Shown: positions 1 to 5,265 of the stretch, in pieces | How positions within the stretch are numbered: the stretch's first letter is position 1 | Layout of the letters: each line of letters begins with the position of its first letter | DNA from: Gammaproteobacteria bacterium | GTDB lineage: Bacteria > Pseudomonadota > Gammaproteobacteria > Pseudomonadales > Azotimanducaceae | Direction: 5' to 3' | Length of the DNA: 5,265 nucleotides | NCBI GenBank assembly: GCA_026706425.1 | Contig: JAPOYW010000398.1 | Coordinates: 1-5,265, forward strand | Notes under the pieces: model-generated | Databases searched by the model: none | The model's input: the letters and a program-made list of their open reading frames with translations, nothing else | What the model was told of the DNA's origin: nothing | Made by a program: the position numbers and the translations under genes

Positions 1-625
1 TCTTGGTTTCGCCCATCGTGGCGTTGGGCACGTTGCTGTAGTTGTGGCCTGGCAGCAGCAGGGTGTCGTCCGGCAGCGCCTTCGGTTTCTGCAGGCTGTG
101 GTACATCTGCTCGGTGTCGGAGCCGGGCAGATCGACCCGCCCGCAGCCGTCTATGAACAGCGTGTCGCCGGAAACCAGCGTGTTCTTGATCCGGAAGCAC
201 TGGGATCCCGGGGTGTGCCCGGGCGTGTGCAGGAACTCGATCTCGATGGGACCCACCGAGAGCTTGTCCCCGGAGTCGACCTTGACCATGTCGGAGTCGG
301 ATATGCCCGTCACCCGCTTCACGCCGCCGGCCTCTTCGCGGTGCGCGTACACCTTCACCGGGTTCTTGGCGAGGAGTTCGGTGACTCCGGCTATGCTGCG
401 TCCGCCCATGCCGCCGCCGATGTGGTCCGGGTGATAGTGGGTGGCCAGCGCAGCGGTCAAGGTGTAGTCGCGTTTCGCCAGATGGTTCAACAAGCCGCCG
501 ATGTCCCACGCCGGATCCACCACGGCGACCTCCCGCGTGGAACGCGAGCCGACGATGTAGGTGAAGTTCGCCATCGGCCCGATCTGGATCTGTTCTACGA
601 TCAGTTCTTGTTCTTCGTTGCTCAT
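1..625 (-). CDS. MBL-fold metallo-hydrolase, glyoxalase II / ETHE1-like (3' end beyond window)
   Basis: A zinc-dependent hydrolase of the metallo-beta-lactamase superfamily, cytoplasmic (no signal peptide). The visible 208 residues carry every metal-binding motif of the fold: HYHPDH at residues 63-68 (H63, H65, D67, H68), H137 in TPGHTPG, D154 in SGDTLF and H194 in LPGHNY, so a binuclear site should be intact. The GCGRVDLPGSD stretch after D154 is typical of the glyoxalase II-like and persulfide-dioxygenase-like branch, whose members act on thioesters such as S-lactoylglutathione or on glutathione persulfide. The substrate here cannot be set from sequence. The start at 625 is chosen because AAAGGGG lies 5 bases upstream. 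An in-frame ATG at 646 would add seven residues (MKAKGAP) but would place that Shine-Dalgarno inside the gene. Last gene seen of the leftward operon, 46 bases after the cupin gene. The C-terminus is cut by the window edge. The family is certain, the reaction is not. Confidence 0.9.
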   Translation of the reverse strand, partial: MSNEEQELIVEQIQIGPMANFTYIVGSRSTREVAVVDPAWDIGGLLNHLAKRDYTLTAALATHYHPDHIGGGMGGRSIAGVTELLAKNPVKVYAHREEAGGVKRVTGISDSDMVKVDSGDKLSVGPIEIEFLHTPGHTPGSQCFRIKNTLVSGDTLFIDGCGRVDLPGSDTEQMYHSLQKPKALPDDTLLLPGHNYSNVPNATMGETK

Positions 626-630
626 GGGTG

Positions 631-637
631 CCCCTTT
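631..637 (-). promoter_or_regulatory. Ribosome binding site of the MBL hydrolase gene
   Basis: On the minus strand AAAGGGG lies 5 bases before the ATG at 625. It favours this start over the in-frame ATG at 646, and it gives the hydrolase its own initiation signal although it is probably co-transcribed with the genes upstream. Confidence 0.55.
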
Positions 638-658
638 AGCTTTCATTTGAACACGAAT

Positions 659-671
659 CCCCACCGCGGGG
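659..671 (-). other. Short GC-rich inverted repeat after the cupin stop codon
   Basis: CCCC-N5-GGGG directly follows the TAA of the cupin gene on the minus strand and could form a 4-bp hairpin. No T-tract follows, so it does not look like an intrinsic terminator. At most it could act as a weak transcript-processing or pausing element between the cupin and hydrolase genes. It may also be chance in GC-rich DNA. Confidence 0.25.
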
Positions 672-1526
672 TTATGTCTCCGTGGCGACAAGGACTTCGG
701 CTTCGGCCTCGGCGCGCATTTCGGCGGCCACCGGTGCAAGGAAAGCCGTCCTCGCCTGGAAGCGATGCTCTCGGCAGCGCAGTGCTCCGCGAACCACCCA
801 TCCCACCGACCAGGGCGTTACGCCGAATGCGCTTCGATTCGGCACCCGGTGACGGGCCACCGTGAAGTCGGCGGTACGGGCGATGGCCGATACGCCACCT
901 TCGTCCGGTGAGGAGATGATGGGCTCCACGGACAGGTCCATCGCAGCAACCGCCGCGTCGACATCCCAGCCCTGTTGGGTCACGACCGGTTGGCTGGCCG
1001 CGAGTATCTTGCGTTCGAAAACGGGCGTTTGGAACTCGATCACGTGCACACCCTTGAGCAGCGAATGCGGCACCCTCAGCGGAATCGTGACCGCGTCGCC
1101 GGGGTGGAGTTCGACGGGGTTCATGAACGACTGGACGGCTTCGATAGCCGCCTCCCCGGCCTCGGCCTCGCCAGCGGCCTCTCTAATCGCCGCCCGGAAT
1201 GCCGCCTCGCCCATCCGGTCAAGGACTTCGGGGCGAGGCCCGAACAACATGCGACCCGTCCCGTCGATCCGGTCCACGACGTAGACCTCCGACTTGGACT
1301 CGTGGACCTCGAGATAAAGGTTGCCCGCGGTCGCCTGCAGGGCCTTCAGCAGGATCACCGGCTTCGTACGGCCAAGTCCATCCAGGTACTGCGACAGCGG
1401 CACTACCCCCGCCGGCGTGCAGACGCCGCTCTCGCCACGGGCCTCCACGCCGCTGTACCACAACTCCCGGCCCCAGGGTTTGGCGACCGTAACGGGCCGC
1501 AACTCGGAAGGATCTTCCGCCACCAT
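672..1526 (-). CDS. Type I phosphomannose isomerase-like cupin protein
   Basis: A 284-residue cytoplasmic protein of the type I mannose-6-phosphate isomerase (ManA/PMI) cupin fold. Visible family landmarks are KPWGRELWY (16-24), GNLYLEVHESKSEVYVV (68-84), the second cupin motif PGD-x4-P-x3-PH (142-154) and GVHVIEFQTPVFERKIL (159-175). Compared with ManA, H75, E80 and H154 sit where the zinc ligands are, while the usual Gln of the QVH motif is E73 and the long insert between H and E is missing. The Tyr-Arg segment after the last ligand is replaced by VFERKI. Canonical isomerase activity (mannose-6-P to fructose-6-P) is therefore uncertain; an isomerase or sugar-binding cupin with another substrate is equally possible. 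The C-terminal 70 residues look like a second, degenerate cupin half. ATG at 1526 is chosen because it overlaps the permease stop by one base (TGATG) and KPWG starts at residue 16, as in the family. The same frame stays open upstream to 2060, but that stretch is permease coding in another frame. Confidence 0.82.
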   Translation of the reverse strand: MVAEDPSELRPVTVAKPWGRELWYSGVEARGESGVCTPAGVVPLSQYLDGLGRTKPVILLKALQATAGNLYLEVHESKSEVYVVDRIDGTGRMLFGPRPEVLDRMGEAAFRAAIREAAGEAEAGEAAIEAVQSFMNPVELHPGDAVTIPLRVPHSLLKGVHVIEFQTPVFERKILAASQPVVTQQGWDVDAAVAAMDLSVEPIISSPDEGGVSAIARTADFTVARHRVPNRSAFGVTPWSVGWVVRGALRCREHRFQARTAFLAPVAAEMRAEAEAEVLVATET

Positions 1527-3244
1527 CAGTCCACCGGCGTGTTGATTGCTTCGAGGATCCGTTCCTCCTGTGCCGGCAGCGCTTTCGCTTGGTAACGCAG
1601 GGCATCGCGGTACCACAGGGCTGCAAGTCCAAGCTCCAAGACGGAGAAGATCAAGTAGAGGGGTGCGGGCCACCCGGCATCGGCGACCAGGCGCTCTAGC
1701 GCGAGTAGTCCCGCGATGCCGAGCATGACGGCCCCAACGGAAAAAGCGGCGACGAGGAATGCGCCCAGATTTGACGCCACCGCCTCGCCACGCTGTTTCA
1801 GTGACATGAAGGATACAGCCCATGGCGCGGTGATCGAAAAGTGGTTTCCGATCATGAACAACACGAGGCAGAACACCAAGACTTGCAGGCCGGACGCCAA
1901 GAAGTGGGTAGCGGGCTGCGGCCACAGCAGCTGCGTGGCGACGAGGACCGCGATGCCTGGACCCAGGGTCATAGGTACCAGGCCGATGTTCTTTCCCAGC
2001 AGCACGAGGCGTCGAGGCGGACCCGTGGCAAGCAGAACGCGAAACCCGCCCCGATCCCAACCAAAGAGGTTGGTGGCGAACACGATAGGCCCGAACGAAC
2101 AGAGAGCCGCCAACCCCAGCCCGACGTACGGTTGGGATTTGGAGACCTCCTCAAGCCGCAGTGCCGCCAACGCGGCAAGCAGGAGCACCAGGATCGAAGT
2201 CACGAGGGCCTGCTTGCCGTGCGGCGATCGAACCCACTGCCGGAGGGACGCCCGACCGACCGTGGCGGCGATCGGGGGAAAGAAGCTCCAGTAGCCCTCT
2301 GCGATACCGTGTCGGCGAGTACGCGGACTTGATGCTTGTTCGCCACGGCGTGCTACGCGCTGCCGTTCGCTGCGTCGGTAGACTCGTAGCGCCGACCGGT
2401 ACGAGCGTCTCAAGCTCCAGCCAACGACCGCCAAAAGCCCAAGCGTGCCAGCAGCGGCCGGCCAAAAGCGATCCCGTTTCGCCTGGTAGGCACCGACCGC
2501 CAGCCAGGCCGGGGGCAATGCCAAGTTCGTGACCAGCAACCCCTGCGAGGGAGCGCCGGAGTCCGACAGTTCGACCTCCACCAACTGCCTGGGTTCGGTG
2601 TCCGAACGATCGAGTGAATCCCAGAGCTGAACCTGCATGAAGATGTTCGGCAGCTGGATGAGCAGCATGGGGACCATCACGCAGACCGCCACGATGGTTC
2701 CACGTCGACGTTTGTTCACCATCAATGACGCGAGGAAGGTCTGCAACTGGCGCGTCAAGGCGATGACACACCAGAACGCGGCAAGGGCGAGCGGCAACAG
2801 GATGGCGTGACCGGGCCCCAAGGCGAAGATCGACGCCAGCGACAAACCCAGGAACGCGGCACCGAAGATCAGCGGCGACGGCTGCAAATGCAAAGCGATT
2901 ACGTTGAGAAGGAAGACATCGCTCGGTGTCAGCGGGAGATGCAGGAGGTTCTGCATCGAGAGCACGTCGGCGACCCGCAGATCCGTCACCATTCCCCACA
3001 CCCTAAAAAACAGGAACGCCAGCAAGACGCCGTCCCACGCCAAGAGGACACCCACCCCCGAGGCGTTGGGCAGCAGGAAGAACCCAAGCAAGAACGCCAA
3101 CAGGAAGGCACCTCCGGCAACCACCGCGCTGATCGTCACCAACAAGGCGCCGAGGCTTTTCATGGTCGGACCCAGTCGGTGCCAGCGACGGCGCAGCAGC
3201 GTTCGGTACAACGCGAATACCGCCCTGCGTTGCCGTCGATTCAC
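1526..3244 (-). CDS. ABC-2-type transporter permease (polytopic membrane protein)
   Basis: The 572-residue membrane partner of the ATPase just upstream. After a strongly basic N-terminus (residues 1-27, many Arg) I see roughly eleven to twelve hydrophobic segments, near 31-57, 62-82, 108-135, 146-165, 183-205, 262-278, 346-363, 372-390, 415-440, 447-465, 493-517 and 526-545. A basic hydrophilic loop (279-320) separates two halves. Conserved-looking cytoplasmic patches are LRVADVLSMQNLLHLPLTPSDVF (89-111), in the first half, and FGWDRGGFRVLLATGPPRR (394-412) in the second. Both are of the kind seen in large ABC-2 permeases. Substrate unknown; export or membrane remodelling is more likely than import because no binding protein is present. 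The GTG start at 3244 overlaps the ATPase stop as GTGA, with GAGGA shortly upstream. The frame is open 52 codons further, but that part lies inside the ATPase gene. M28 (3163) is a less likely start because it would lose the coupling. Confidence 0.85.
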   Translation of the reverse strand: MNRRQRRAVFALYRTLLRRRWHRLGPTMKSLGALLVTISAVVAGGAFLLAFLLGFFLLPNASGVGVLLAWDGVLLAFLFFRVWGMVTDLRVADVLSMQNLLHLPLTPSDVFLLNVIALHLQPSPLIFGAAFLGLSLASIFALGPGHAILLPLALAAFWCVIALTRQLQTFLASLMVNKRRRGTIVAVCVMVPMLLIQLPNIFMQVQLWDSLDRSDTEPRQLVEVELSDSGAPSQGLLVTNLALPPAWLAVGAYQAKRDRFWPAAAGTLGLLAVVGWSLRRSYRSALRVYRRSERQRVARRGEQASSPRTRRHGIAEGYWSFFPPIAATVGRASLRQWVRSPHGKQALVTSILVLLLAALAALRLEEVSKSQPYVGLGLAALCSFGPIVFATNLFGWDRGGFRVLLATGPPRRLVLLGKNIGLVPMTLGPGIAVLVATQLLWPQPATHFLASGLQVLVFCLVLFMIGNHFSITAPWAVSFMSLKQRGEAVASNLGAFLVAAFSVGAVMLGIAGLLALERLVADAGWPAPLYLIFSVLELGLAALWYRDALRYQAKALPAQEERILEAINTPVD

Positions 3245-4035
3245 CCGCCGTCCTCGCGCAGCCAGCTCAGTTCGGTGCGCATGCCGTCCGCGTCGCCAAC
3301 CCGTTCGATAAACAGGGACTCGAGGGTTCGGCCGTCCAGGGAGGACAACGGTGCCTCGTACACGAGGCGCCCGCGATCGATGATGCCAACGTGACTGCAC
3401 AAGCGTTCGATGACGTCGAGCACGTGGGAGGTGATGAAGACCGTTCCACCGCGTTCCACGAATCGCATCAAGATGTCGCGCATCACGCGTGCCGAAACGG
3501 CATCGACACCCTCGAAGGGTTCGTCGAGGAACAGCAGGGCCGGATTCCCGATCAGTGCCGCAGCGAGCGCCAGTTTCTTGCGCATGCCGTGGGAGTATTC
3601 GAGGACCAGTTGCTTCTCGGTTGCGCCGACGTTCAAGACCTCGAACAGTTCGTCGACCCGTTCCCGGGCCATGGCCTCGTCGAGCAGGTAGATCGTGCCC
3701 ACGAAATTCAGGTACTCGCGTCCCGTCAGCAGTTCGAACAGGGCGAGATCCTCGGGGACGACGCCGATCCGACGCCGAACGTCAGCTGCCTGGGCTTCGT
3801 CCTCCGGATTCACGCCAAGCAGGGTGATCGAGCCGCTGCTCGGGGCGAGTATGCCGGTCAGCATCTTGATGGTGGTGGACTTGCCCGCGCCGTTTCGGCC
3901 CAGGAATCCGTAGAGGGTCCCTGGTTCGACCCGCACCTCGAGATCCTCCACGGCACGGAGGCTGCCGAACACACGGCATAGCTTGCTCGTGTGTACCGCG
4001 TACTCGATGGTTGCCGGTGTTTCTCGTTCGTCCAT
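3241..4035 (-). CDS. ABC-2-type transporter ATP-binding protein
   Basis: A 264-residue nucleotide-binding subunit that hydrolyses ATP to drive the adjoining permease at the inner face of the cytoplasmic membrane. All core motifs are in order: Walker A GRNGAGKST (46-54), Q-loop region GVVPEDLALF (91-100), signature YSHGMRKK (147-154), Walker B ALLFLDEP (166-173) with catalytic E172, D-loop EGVD (175-178) and switch His H204 in ITSHVL. Two positions differ from the consensus: the Q-loop Gln is E95, and the signature is SHGMR instead of SGGQ. Both variants are familiar in the CcmA/EcsA-like ABC-2 branch, so the enzyme should be active. The ATG at 4035 is preferred over the in-frame TTG at 4041 because GGGTGGGG lies 8 bases upstream of the ATG. 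First gene of the leftward operon; its stop overlaps the permease start by four bases, implying coupled, stoichiometric synthesis. The ABC-2 class assignment is firm, the substrate is unknown. Confidence 0.93.
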   Translation of the reverse strand: MDERETPATIEYAVHTSKLCRVFGSLRAVEDLEVRVEPGTLYGFLGRNGAGKSTTIKMLTGILAPSSGSITLLGVNPEDEAQAADVRRRIGVVPEDLALFELLTGREYLNFVGTIYLLDEAMARERVDELFEVLNVGATEKQLVLEYSHGMRKKLALAAALIGNPALLFLDEPFEGVDAVSARVMRDILMRFVERGGTVFITSHVLDVIERLCSHVGIIDRGRLVYEAPLSSLDGRTLESLFIERVGDADGMRTELSWLREDGG

Positions 4036-4043
4036 TCCCAAGA

Positions 4044-4051
4044 CCCCACCC
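4044..4051 (-). promoter_or_regulatory. Ribosome binding site of the ABC ATPase gene
   Basis: GGGTGGGG on the minus strand, 8 bases before the ATG at 4035. It decides between that ATG and the in-frame TTG at 4041, for which the spacing would be only about two bases. Confidence 0.5.
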
Positions 4052-4074
4052 GGGGCAGACGGACAGCGAGCGGC

Positions 4075-4080
4075 ATTATA
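4075..4080 (-). promoter_or_regulatory. -10 element of the ABC exporter operon promoter
   Basis: The minus strand reads CTATAATG, a perfect TATAAT hexamer in otherwise GC-rich DNA, 39 bases before the ATPase ATG. Transcription would start near 4068, leaving a leader of about 33 bases that includes the GGGTGGGG ribosome site. No good -35 hexamer is present at 16-19 bases spacing (the region 4097-4104 is GC-rich), so the promoter may be weak or activator-dependent. It overlaps the alkA -10 on the other strand. Confidence 0.5.
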
Positions 4081-4082
4081 GT
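4077..4082 (+). promoter_or_regulatory. Possible -10 element of alkA
   Basis: TATAGT matches the consensus at five of six positions and overlaps by four bases the TATAAT used by the opposite strand. Its predicted start point falls at about 4089, the same place as the proposed GTG start codon of alkA, which would make the alkA transcript leaderless or nearly so. No convincing -35 box lies around 4054-4059 (GGCAGA). Confidence 0.35.
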
Positions 4083-4088
4083 GAACGC

Positions 4089-4934
4089 GTGTCGTCCCCC
4101 ACCCACATCAATAATCCGGCGCAAGGTGCGGAACTGGCCGAACTGTCGCGGCCCCTTCACCAGCCGTTCAACGTGTCGAGTTTCTTTTCGTTCCTCGAAG
4201 GCCGGGTCGTCCCCGGCATCGAGGTTGCGGGCGCAAACTTCTACCGGCGGCGGATCAGGGGCGATGTCTGGATTAAGGCGGAGGTGACCGAAGACGAGCT
4301 ACGAATCCGAATCCCATCCGAAGCAACGGGAGGAACGAGCCAATACATCGCCCGGTTGCGCCGGCTATTCGACTTAGACGTCGACCCCCAAACCGTCGAC
4401 CGTCATCTCGCCAAACACCCCACGCTCGCCCCGCTCGTGCGCGCTGAGCCCGGCATTCGCGTTCCGGGTGTATGGGATCCGTTCGAAGGTGCCGTACGGG
4501 CCGTTCTCGGCCAACAGGTCAGCGTTGCCCGGGCCACGAACCTAGCGTCTGCGCTTTGCGAGCGCTTCGGAACCGATGGGTTTCCCGATCCGCAGGCGTT
4601 GGCGAACGCCGAAGTCGCCGCCATCGGGCTGCCCGGGATCCGCGGTCGGGCGATCTCGGCGATTGCGCAACGGGTCGTCGACGAAGGCGTGCAATGGCTC
4701 GAGGATCCCGAATCCCTTCGCGCCGGGTTCCTGGAAATTCCGGGCCTCGGTCCGTGGACCGCCGAATACGCTGCGATGCGCGTCGGCCGCGATCCCGACG
4801 CGTTCCCGGACTCGGACTGGGGCGTCATCAAGGCTTTGGGCGTCAAGGGTGCGCCGGCAAGACGCTGGGCGGAGTCCTGCCGGCCCTGGCGCGCCTACGC
4901 GGTGATGCACCTGTGGTCTTCGCGAACAGTGTAG
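4089..4934 (+). CDS. alkA: DNA-3-methyladenine glycosylase II (AlkA family)
   Basis: Excises N-alkylated bases such as 3-methyladenine from DNA, starting base-excision repair. The 281 residues match E. coli AlkA (282) along their length. The N-terminal lobe has QPFNVSSFFSFLEGR (25-39), RLFDLDVDP (92-100) and PGIRVPGVWDPFEGAVRAVLGQQVSVA (121-147, compare RLPGCVDAFEQGVRAILGQLVSVA in AlkA). The helix-hairpin-helix with its Gly-rich turn is EIPGLGPWTAEYAAMR (216-231). The catalytic Asp is D243 in PDSDWGVIK, equivalent to Asp238 of E. coli. The C-terminus keeps PWRAYAVMHLW (266-276). The start is the weak point: the frame opens at TTG 4011 inside the divergent ATPase gene, so GTG 4089 is chosen because it gives the family length and lies just outside that gene. 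No clear Shine-Dalgarno precedes it. About 20 residues before QPF are probably a poorly conserved tail. No AraC or Ada methyltransferase domain is fused. Probably co-transcribed with ogt downstream. Confidence 0.92.
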   Translation: MSSPTHINNPAQGAELAELSRPLHQPFNVSSFFSFLEGRVVPGIEVAGANFYRRRIRGDVWIKAEVTEDELRIRIPSEATGGTSQYIARLRRLFDLDVDPQTVDRHLAKHPTLAPLVRAEPGIRVPGVWDPFEGAVRAVLGQQVSVARATNLASALCERFGTDGFPDPQALANAEVAAIGLPGIRGRAISAIAQRVVDEGVQWLEDPESLRAGFLEIPGLGPWTAEYAAMRVGRDPDAFPDSDWGVIKALGVKGAPARRWAESCRPWRAYAVMHLWSSRTV

Positions 4935-4939
4935 ACTGT
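4926..4939. repeat. Short inverted repeat across the alkA stop codon
   Basis: ACAGT-GTAG-ACTGT is a perfect 5-bp inverted repeat with a 4-base loop that includes the TAG stop of alkA. It is too short and lacks a T-tract, so it is not a terminator. It could be a small operator or mRNA stem between alkA and ogt, or chance. Confidence 0.3.
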
Positions 4940-4967
4940 GGCGAGGGCGTTTCAGCCAATCACTATC

Positions 4968-4972
4968 GAGGT
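4968..4972 (+). promoter_or_regulatory. Ribosome binding site of ogt
   Basis: GAGGT ends 9 bases before the ATG at 4982. It supports that start and rejects the competing frame that begins at 4938. Confidence 0.55.
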
Positions 4973-4981
4973 AGCGCAACC

Positions 4982-5265
4982 ATGTATTACACATTTGTCT
5001 CTAGCCCGATCGGGCAACTGCTGCTGGCCGGGTCGGACACCGCCCTGGAAGTCGTCGGGTTCGCATCGGGGAGCAAGGCGCGCAGCCCGGAAACCGACTG
5101 GGAACGCAACGACGCGCCGTTTCGAGATGTAGCCGAGCAACTCGGCGAGTATTTCGACGGCAAGCGACGCGACTTCGACTTGGCCGTCGACCCGGGAGCT
5201 AGCGGATTCCAAGCCGACGTGCTCGATGCGCTTCGGCGAATTCCCTACGGCGAGACCCGCAGCTA
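4982..5265 (+). CDS. ogt: Methylated-DNA--[protein]-cysteine S-methyltransferase (5' part)
   Basis: Repairs O6-alkylguanine (and to a lesser degree O4-alkylthymine) by moving the alkyl group irreversibly to its own cysteine. The 94 complete codons in the window show the usual N-terminal domain beginning MYYTFVSSPIGQLLLAG and then the start of the DNA-binding domain, GASGFQADVLDALRRIPYGETRSY. This matches the family pattern FQ-x-x-VW-x-AL-x-x-IPYGET-x-SY, with the common VW replaced by VL. The window ends about 20 to 25 residues before the expected PCHRV active site, so catalytic competence cannot be judged. Length up to IPYGET (about 92 residues) fits a stand-alone Ogt of about 150 to 170 residues and leaves no room for an N-terminal Ada or AraC domain. 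It lies 47 bases after alkA on the same strand, consistent with a two-gene alkylation-repair operon. Confidence 0.9.
   Translation, partial: MYYTFVSSPIGQLLLAGSDTALEVVGFASGSKARSPETDWERNDAPFRDVAEQLGEYFDGKRRDFDLAVDPGASGFQADVLDALRRIPYGETRS

Noticed and set aside
659..671. The CCCC-N5-GGGG hairpin considered as a terminator between cupin and hydrolase genes.
   Set aside because: The stem is only 4 bp and no T-run follows on the minus strand.
44..865. Long plus-strand frame of 273 codons opposite the hydrolase and cupin genes.
   Set aside because: It is antisense to genes with clear catalytic motifs, has no recognisable domain, and is rich in Arg, Gly and His as expected of a GC-rich shadow frame.
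975..1595. Plus-strand frame of 206 codons opposite the cupin gene.
   Set aside because: Shadow of the cupin gene; no motif and no ribosome site that would support it.
1527..2060. The cupin reading frame stays open upstream, giving a 462-residue protein.
   Set aside because: The extra 178 residues are low-complexity Arg/Pro/Gly-rich translation of the permease gene in another frame. Family similarity begins just after the ATG at 1526.
1716..3394. Several plus-strand frames (1716-2294, 1841-2332, 2807-3394) antisense to the permease.
   Set aside because: Highly polar, Gln/Arg/Pro-rich sequences that are the complement of membrane-segment codons. No domain.
3245..3400. 52-codon upstream extension of the permease frame.
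   Set aside because: It lies inside the ATPase gene, is very Arg-rich without membrane character, and the GTGA overlap offers a better start.
3391..3981. Plus-strand frame of 196 codons opposite the ATPase gene.
   Set aside because: Complement of the Walker-motif-bearing ATPase gene; the composition is a typical shadow.
4113..4124. AAT-N5-GCAA, resembling the Ada operator (AAT-N6-GCAA).
   Set aside because: The spacing is one base short and the site lies inside the alkA coding sequence, downstream of the proposed promoter. In GC-rich DNA such a short pattern is expected by chance.
4932..4937. TAGACT considered as a -10 for a separate ogt promoter.
   Set aside because: Only four of six consensus positions and no -35 at usable spacing. 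Co-transcription with alkA is simpler.
4938..5132. 64-codon frame overlapping the start of ogt.
   Set aside because: It has no motif, and the overlapping frame encodes a clear Ogt N-terminus with its own ribosome site.

Overview
The window reads as a compact, GC-rich bacterial chromosome segment with six protein genes and almost no non-coding DNA. The protein style (an ABC-2 exporter, a type I phosphomannose-isomerase-like cupin, AlkA and Ogt) and the Shine-Dalgarno-type leaders suggest a proteobacterium. The cupin resembles, from memory, forms found in marine or halophilic gammaproteobacteria, but the sequence alone does not fix the taxon. I see no tRNA, rRNA, CRISPR array, insertion sequence, phage gene or integration scar.

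Minus-strand block (1-4035): four genes read leftward from a promoter near 4080. They are an ABC-2-type ATPase (3241-4035), a 572-residue polytopic permease (1526-3244), a PMI-type cupin protein (672-1526) and a metallo-beta-lactamase-fold hydrolase (1-625, cut by the window edge). The ATPase and permease overlap by 4 bases (GTGA). The permease and cupin overlap by 1 base (TGATG). The hydrolase follows after 46 bases. This layout indicates one transcript with translational coupling of the first three genes. The ATPase and permease should form one exporter or ABC-2-like membrane complex of unknown substrate; how the two enzymes relate to it is not evident from sequence.

Plus-strand block (4089-5265): alkA (3-methyladenine DNA glycosylase II) is followed after 47 bases by the start of ogt (O6-methylguanine-DNA methyltransferase), which is cut by the window end before its active-site cysteine. 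Together they form a DNA alkylation-repair pair covering N-alkylated bases by excision and O6-alkylguanine by direct reversal. No Ada-type regulator gene is visible.

The two blocks are divergent and share a 53-base gap. Within it, ATTATAGT gives a perfect TATAAT -10 for the minus strand and an overlapping TATAGT for the plus strand. The main points for follow-up are this overlapping divergent promoter (with a possibly leaderless alkA), the variant metal site of the cupin and its coupling to the exporter, and the alkA-ogt pairing. I found no clear evidence of a wholly new system.
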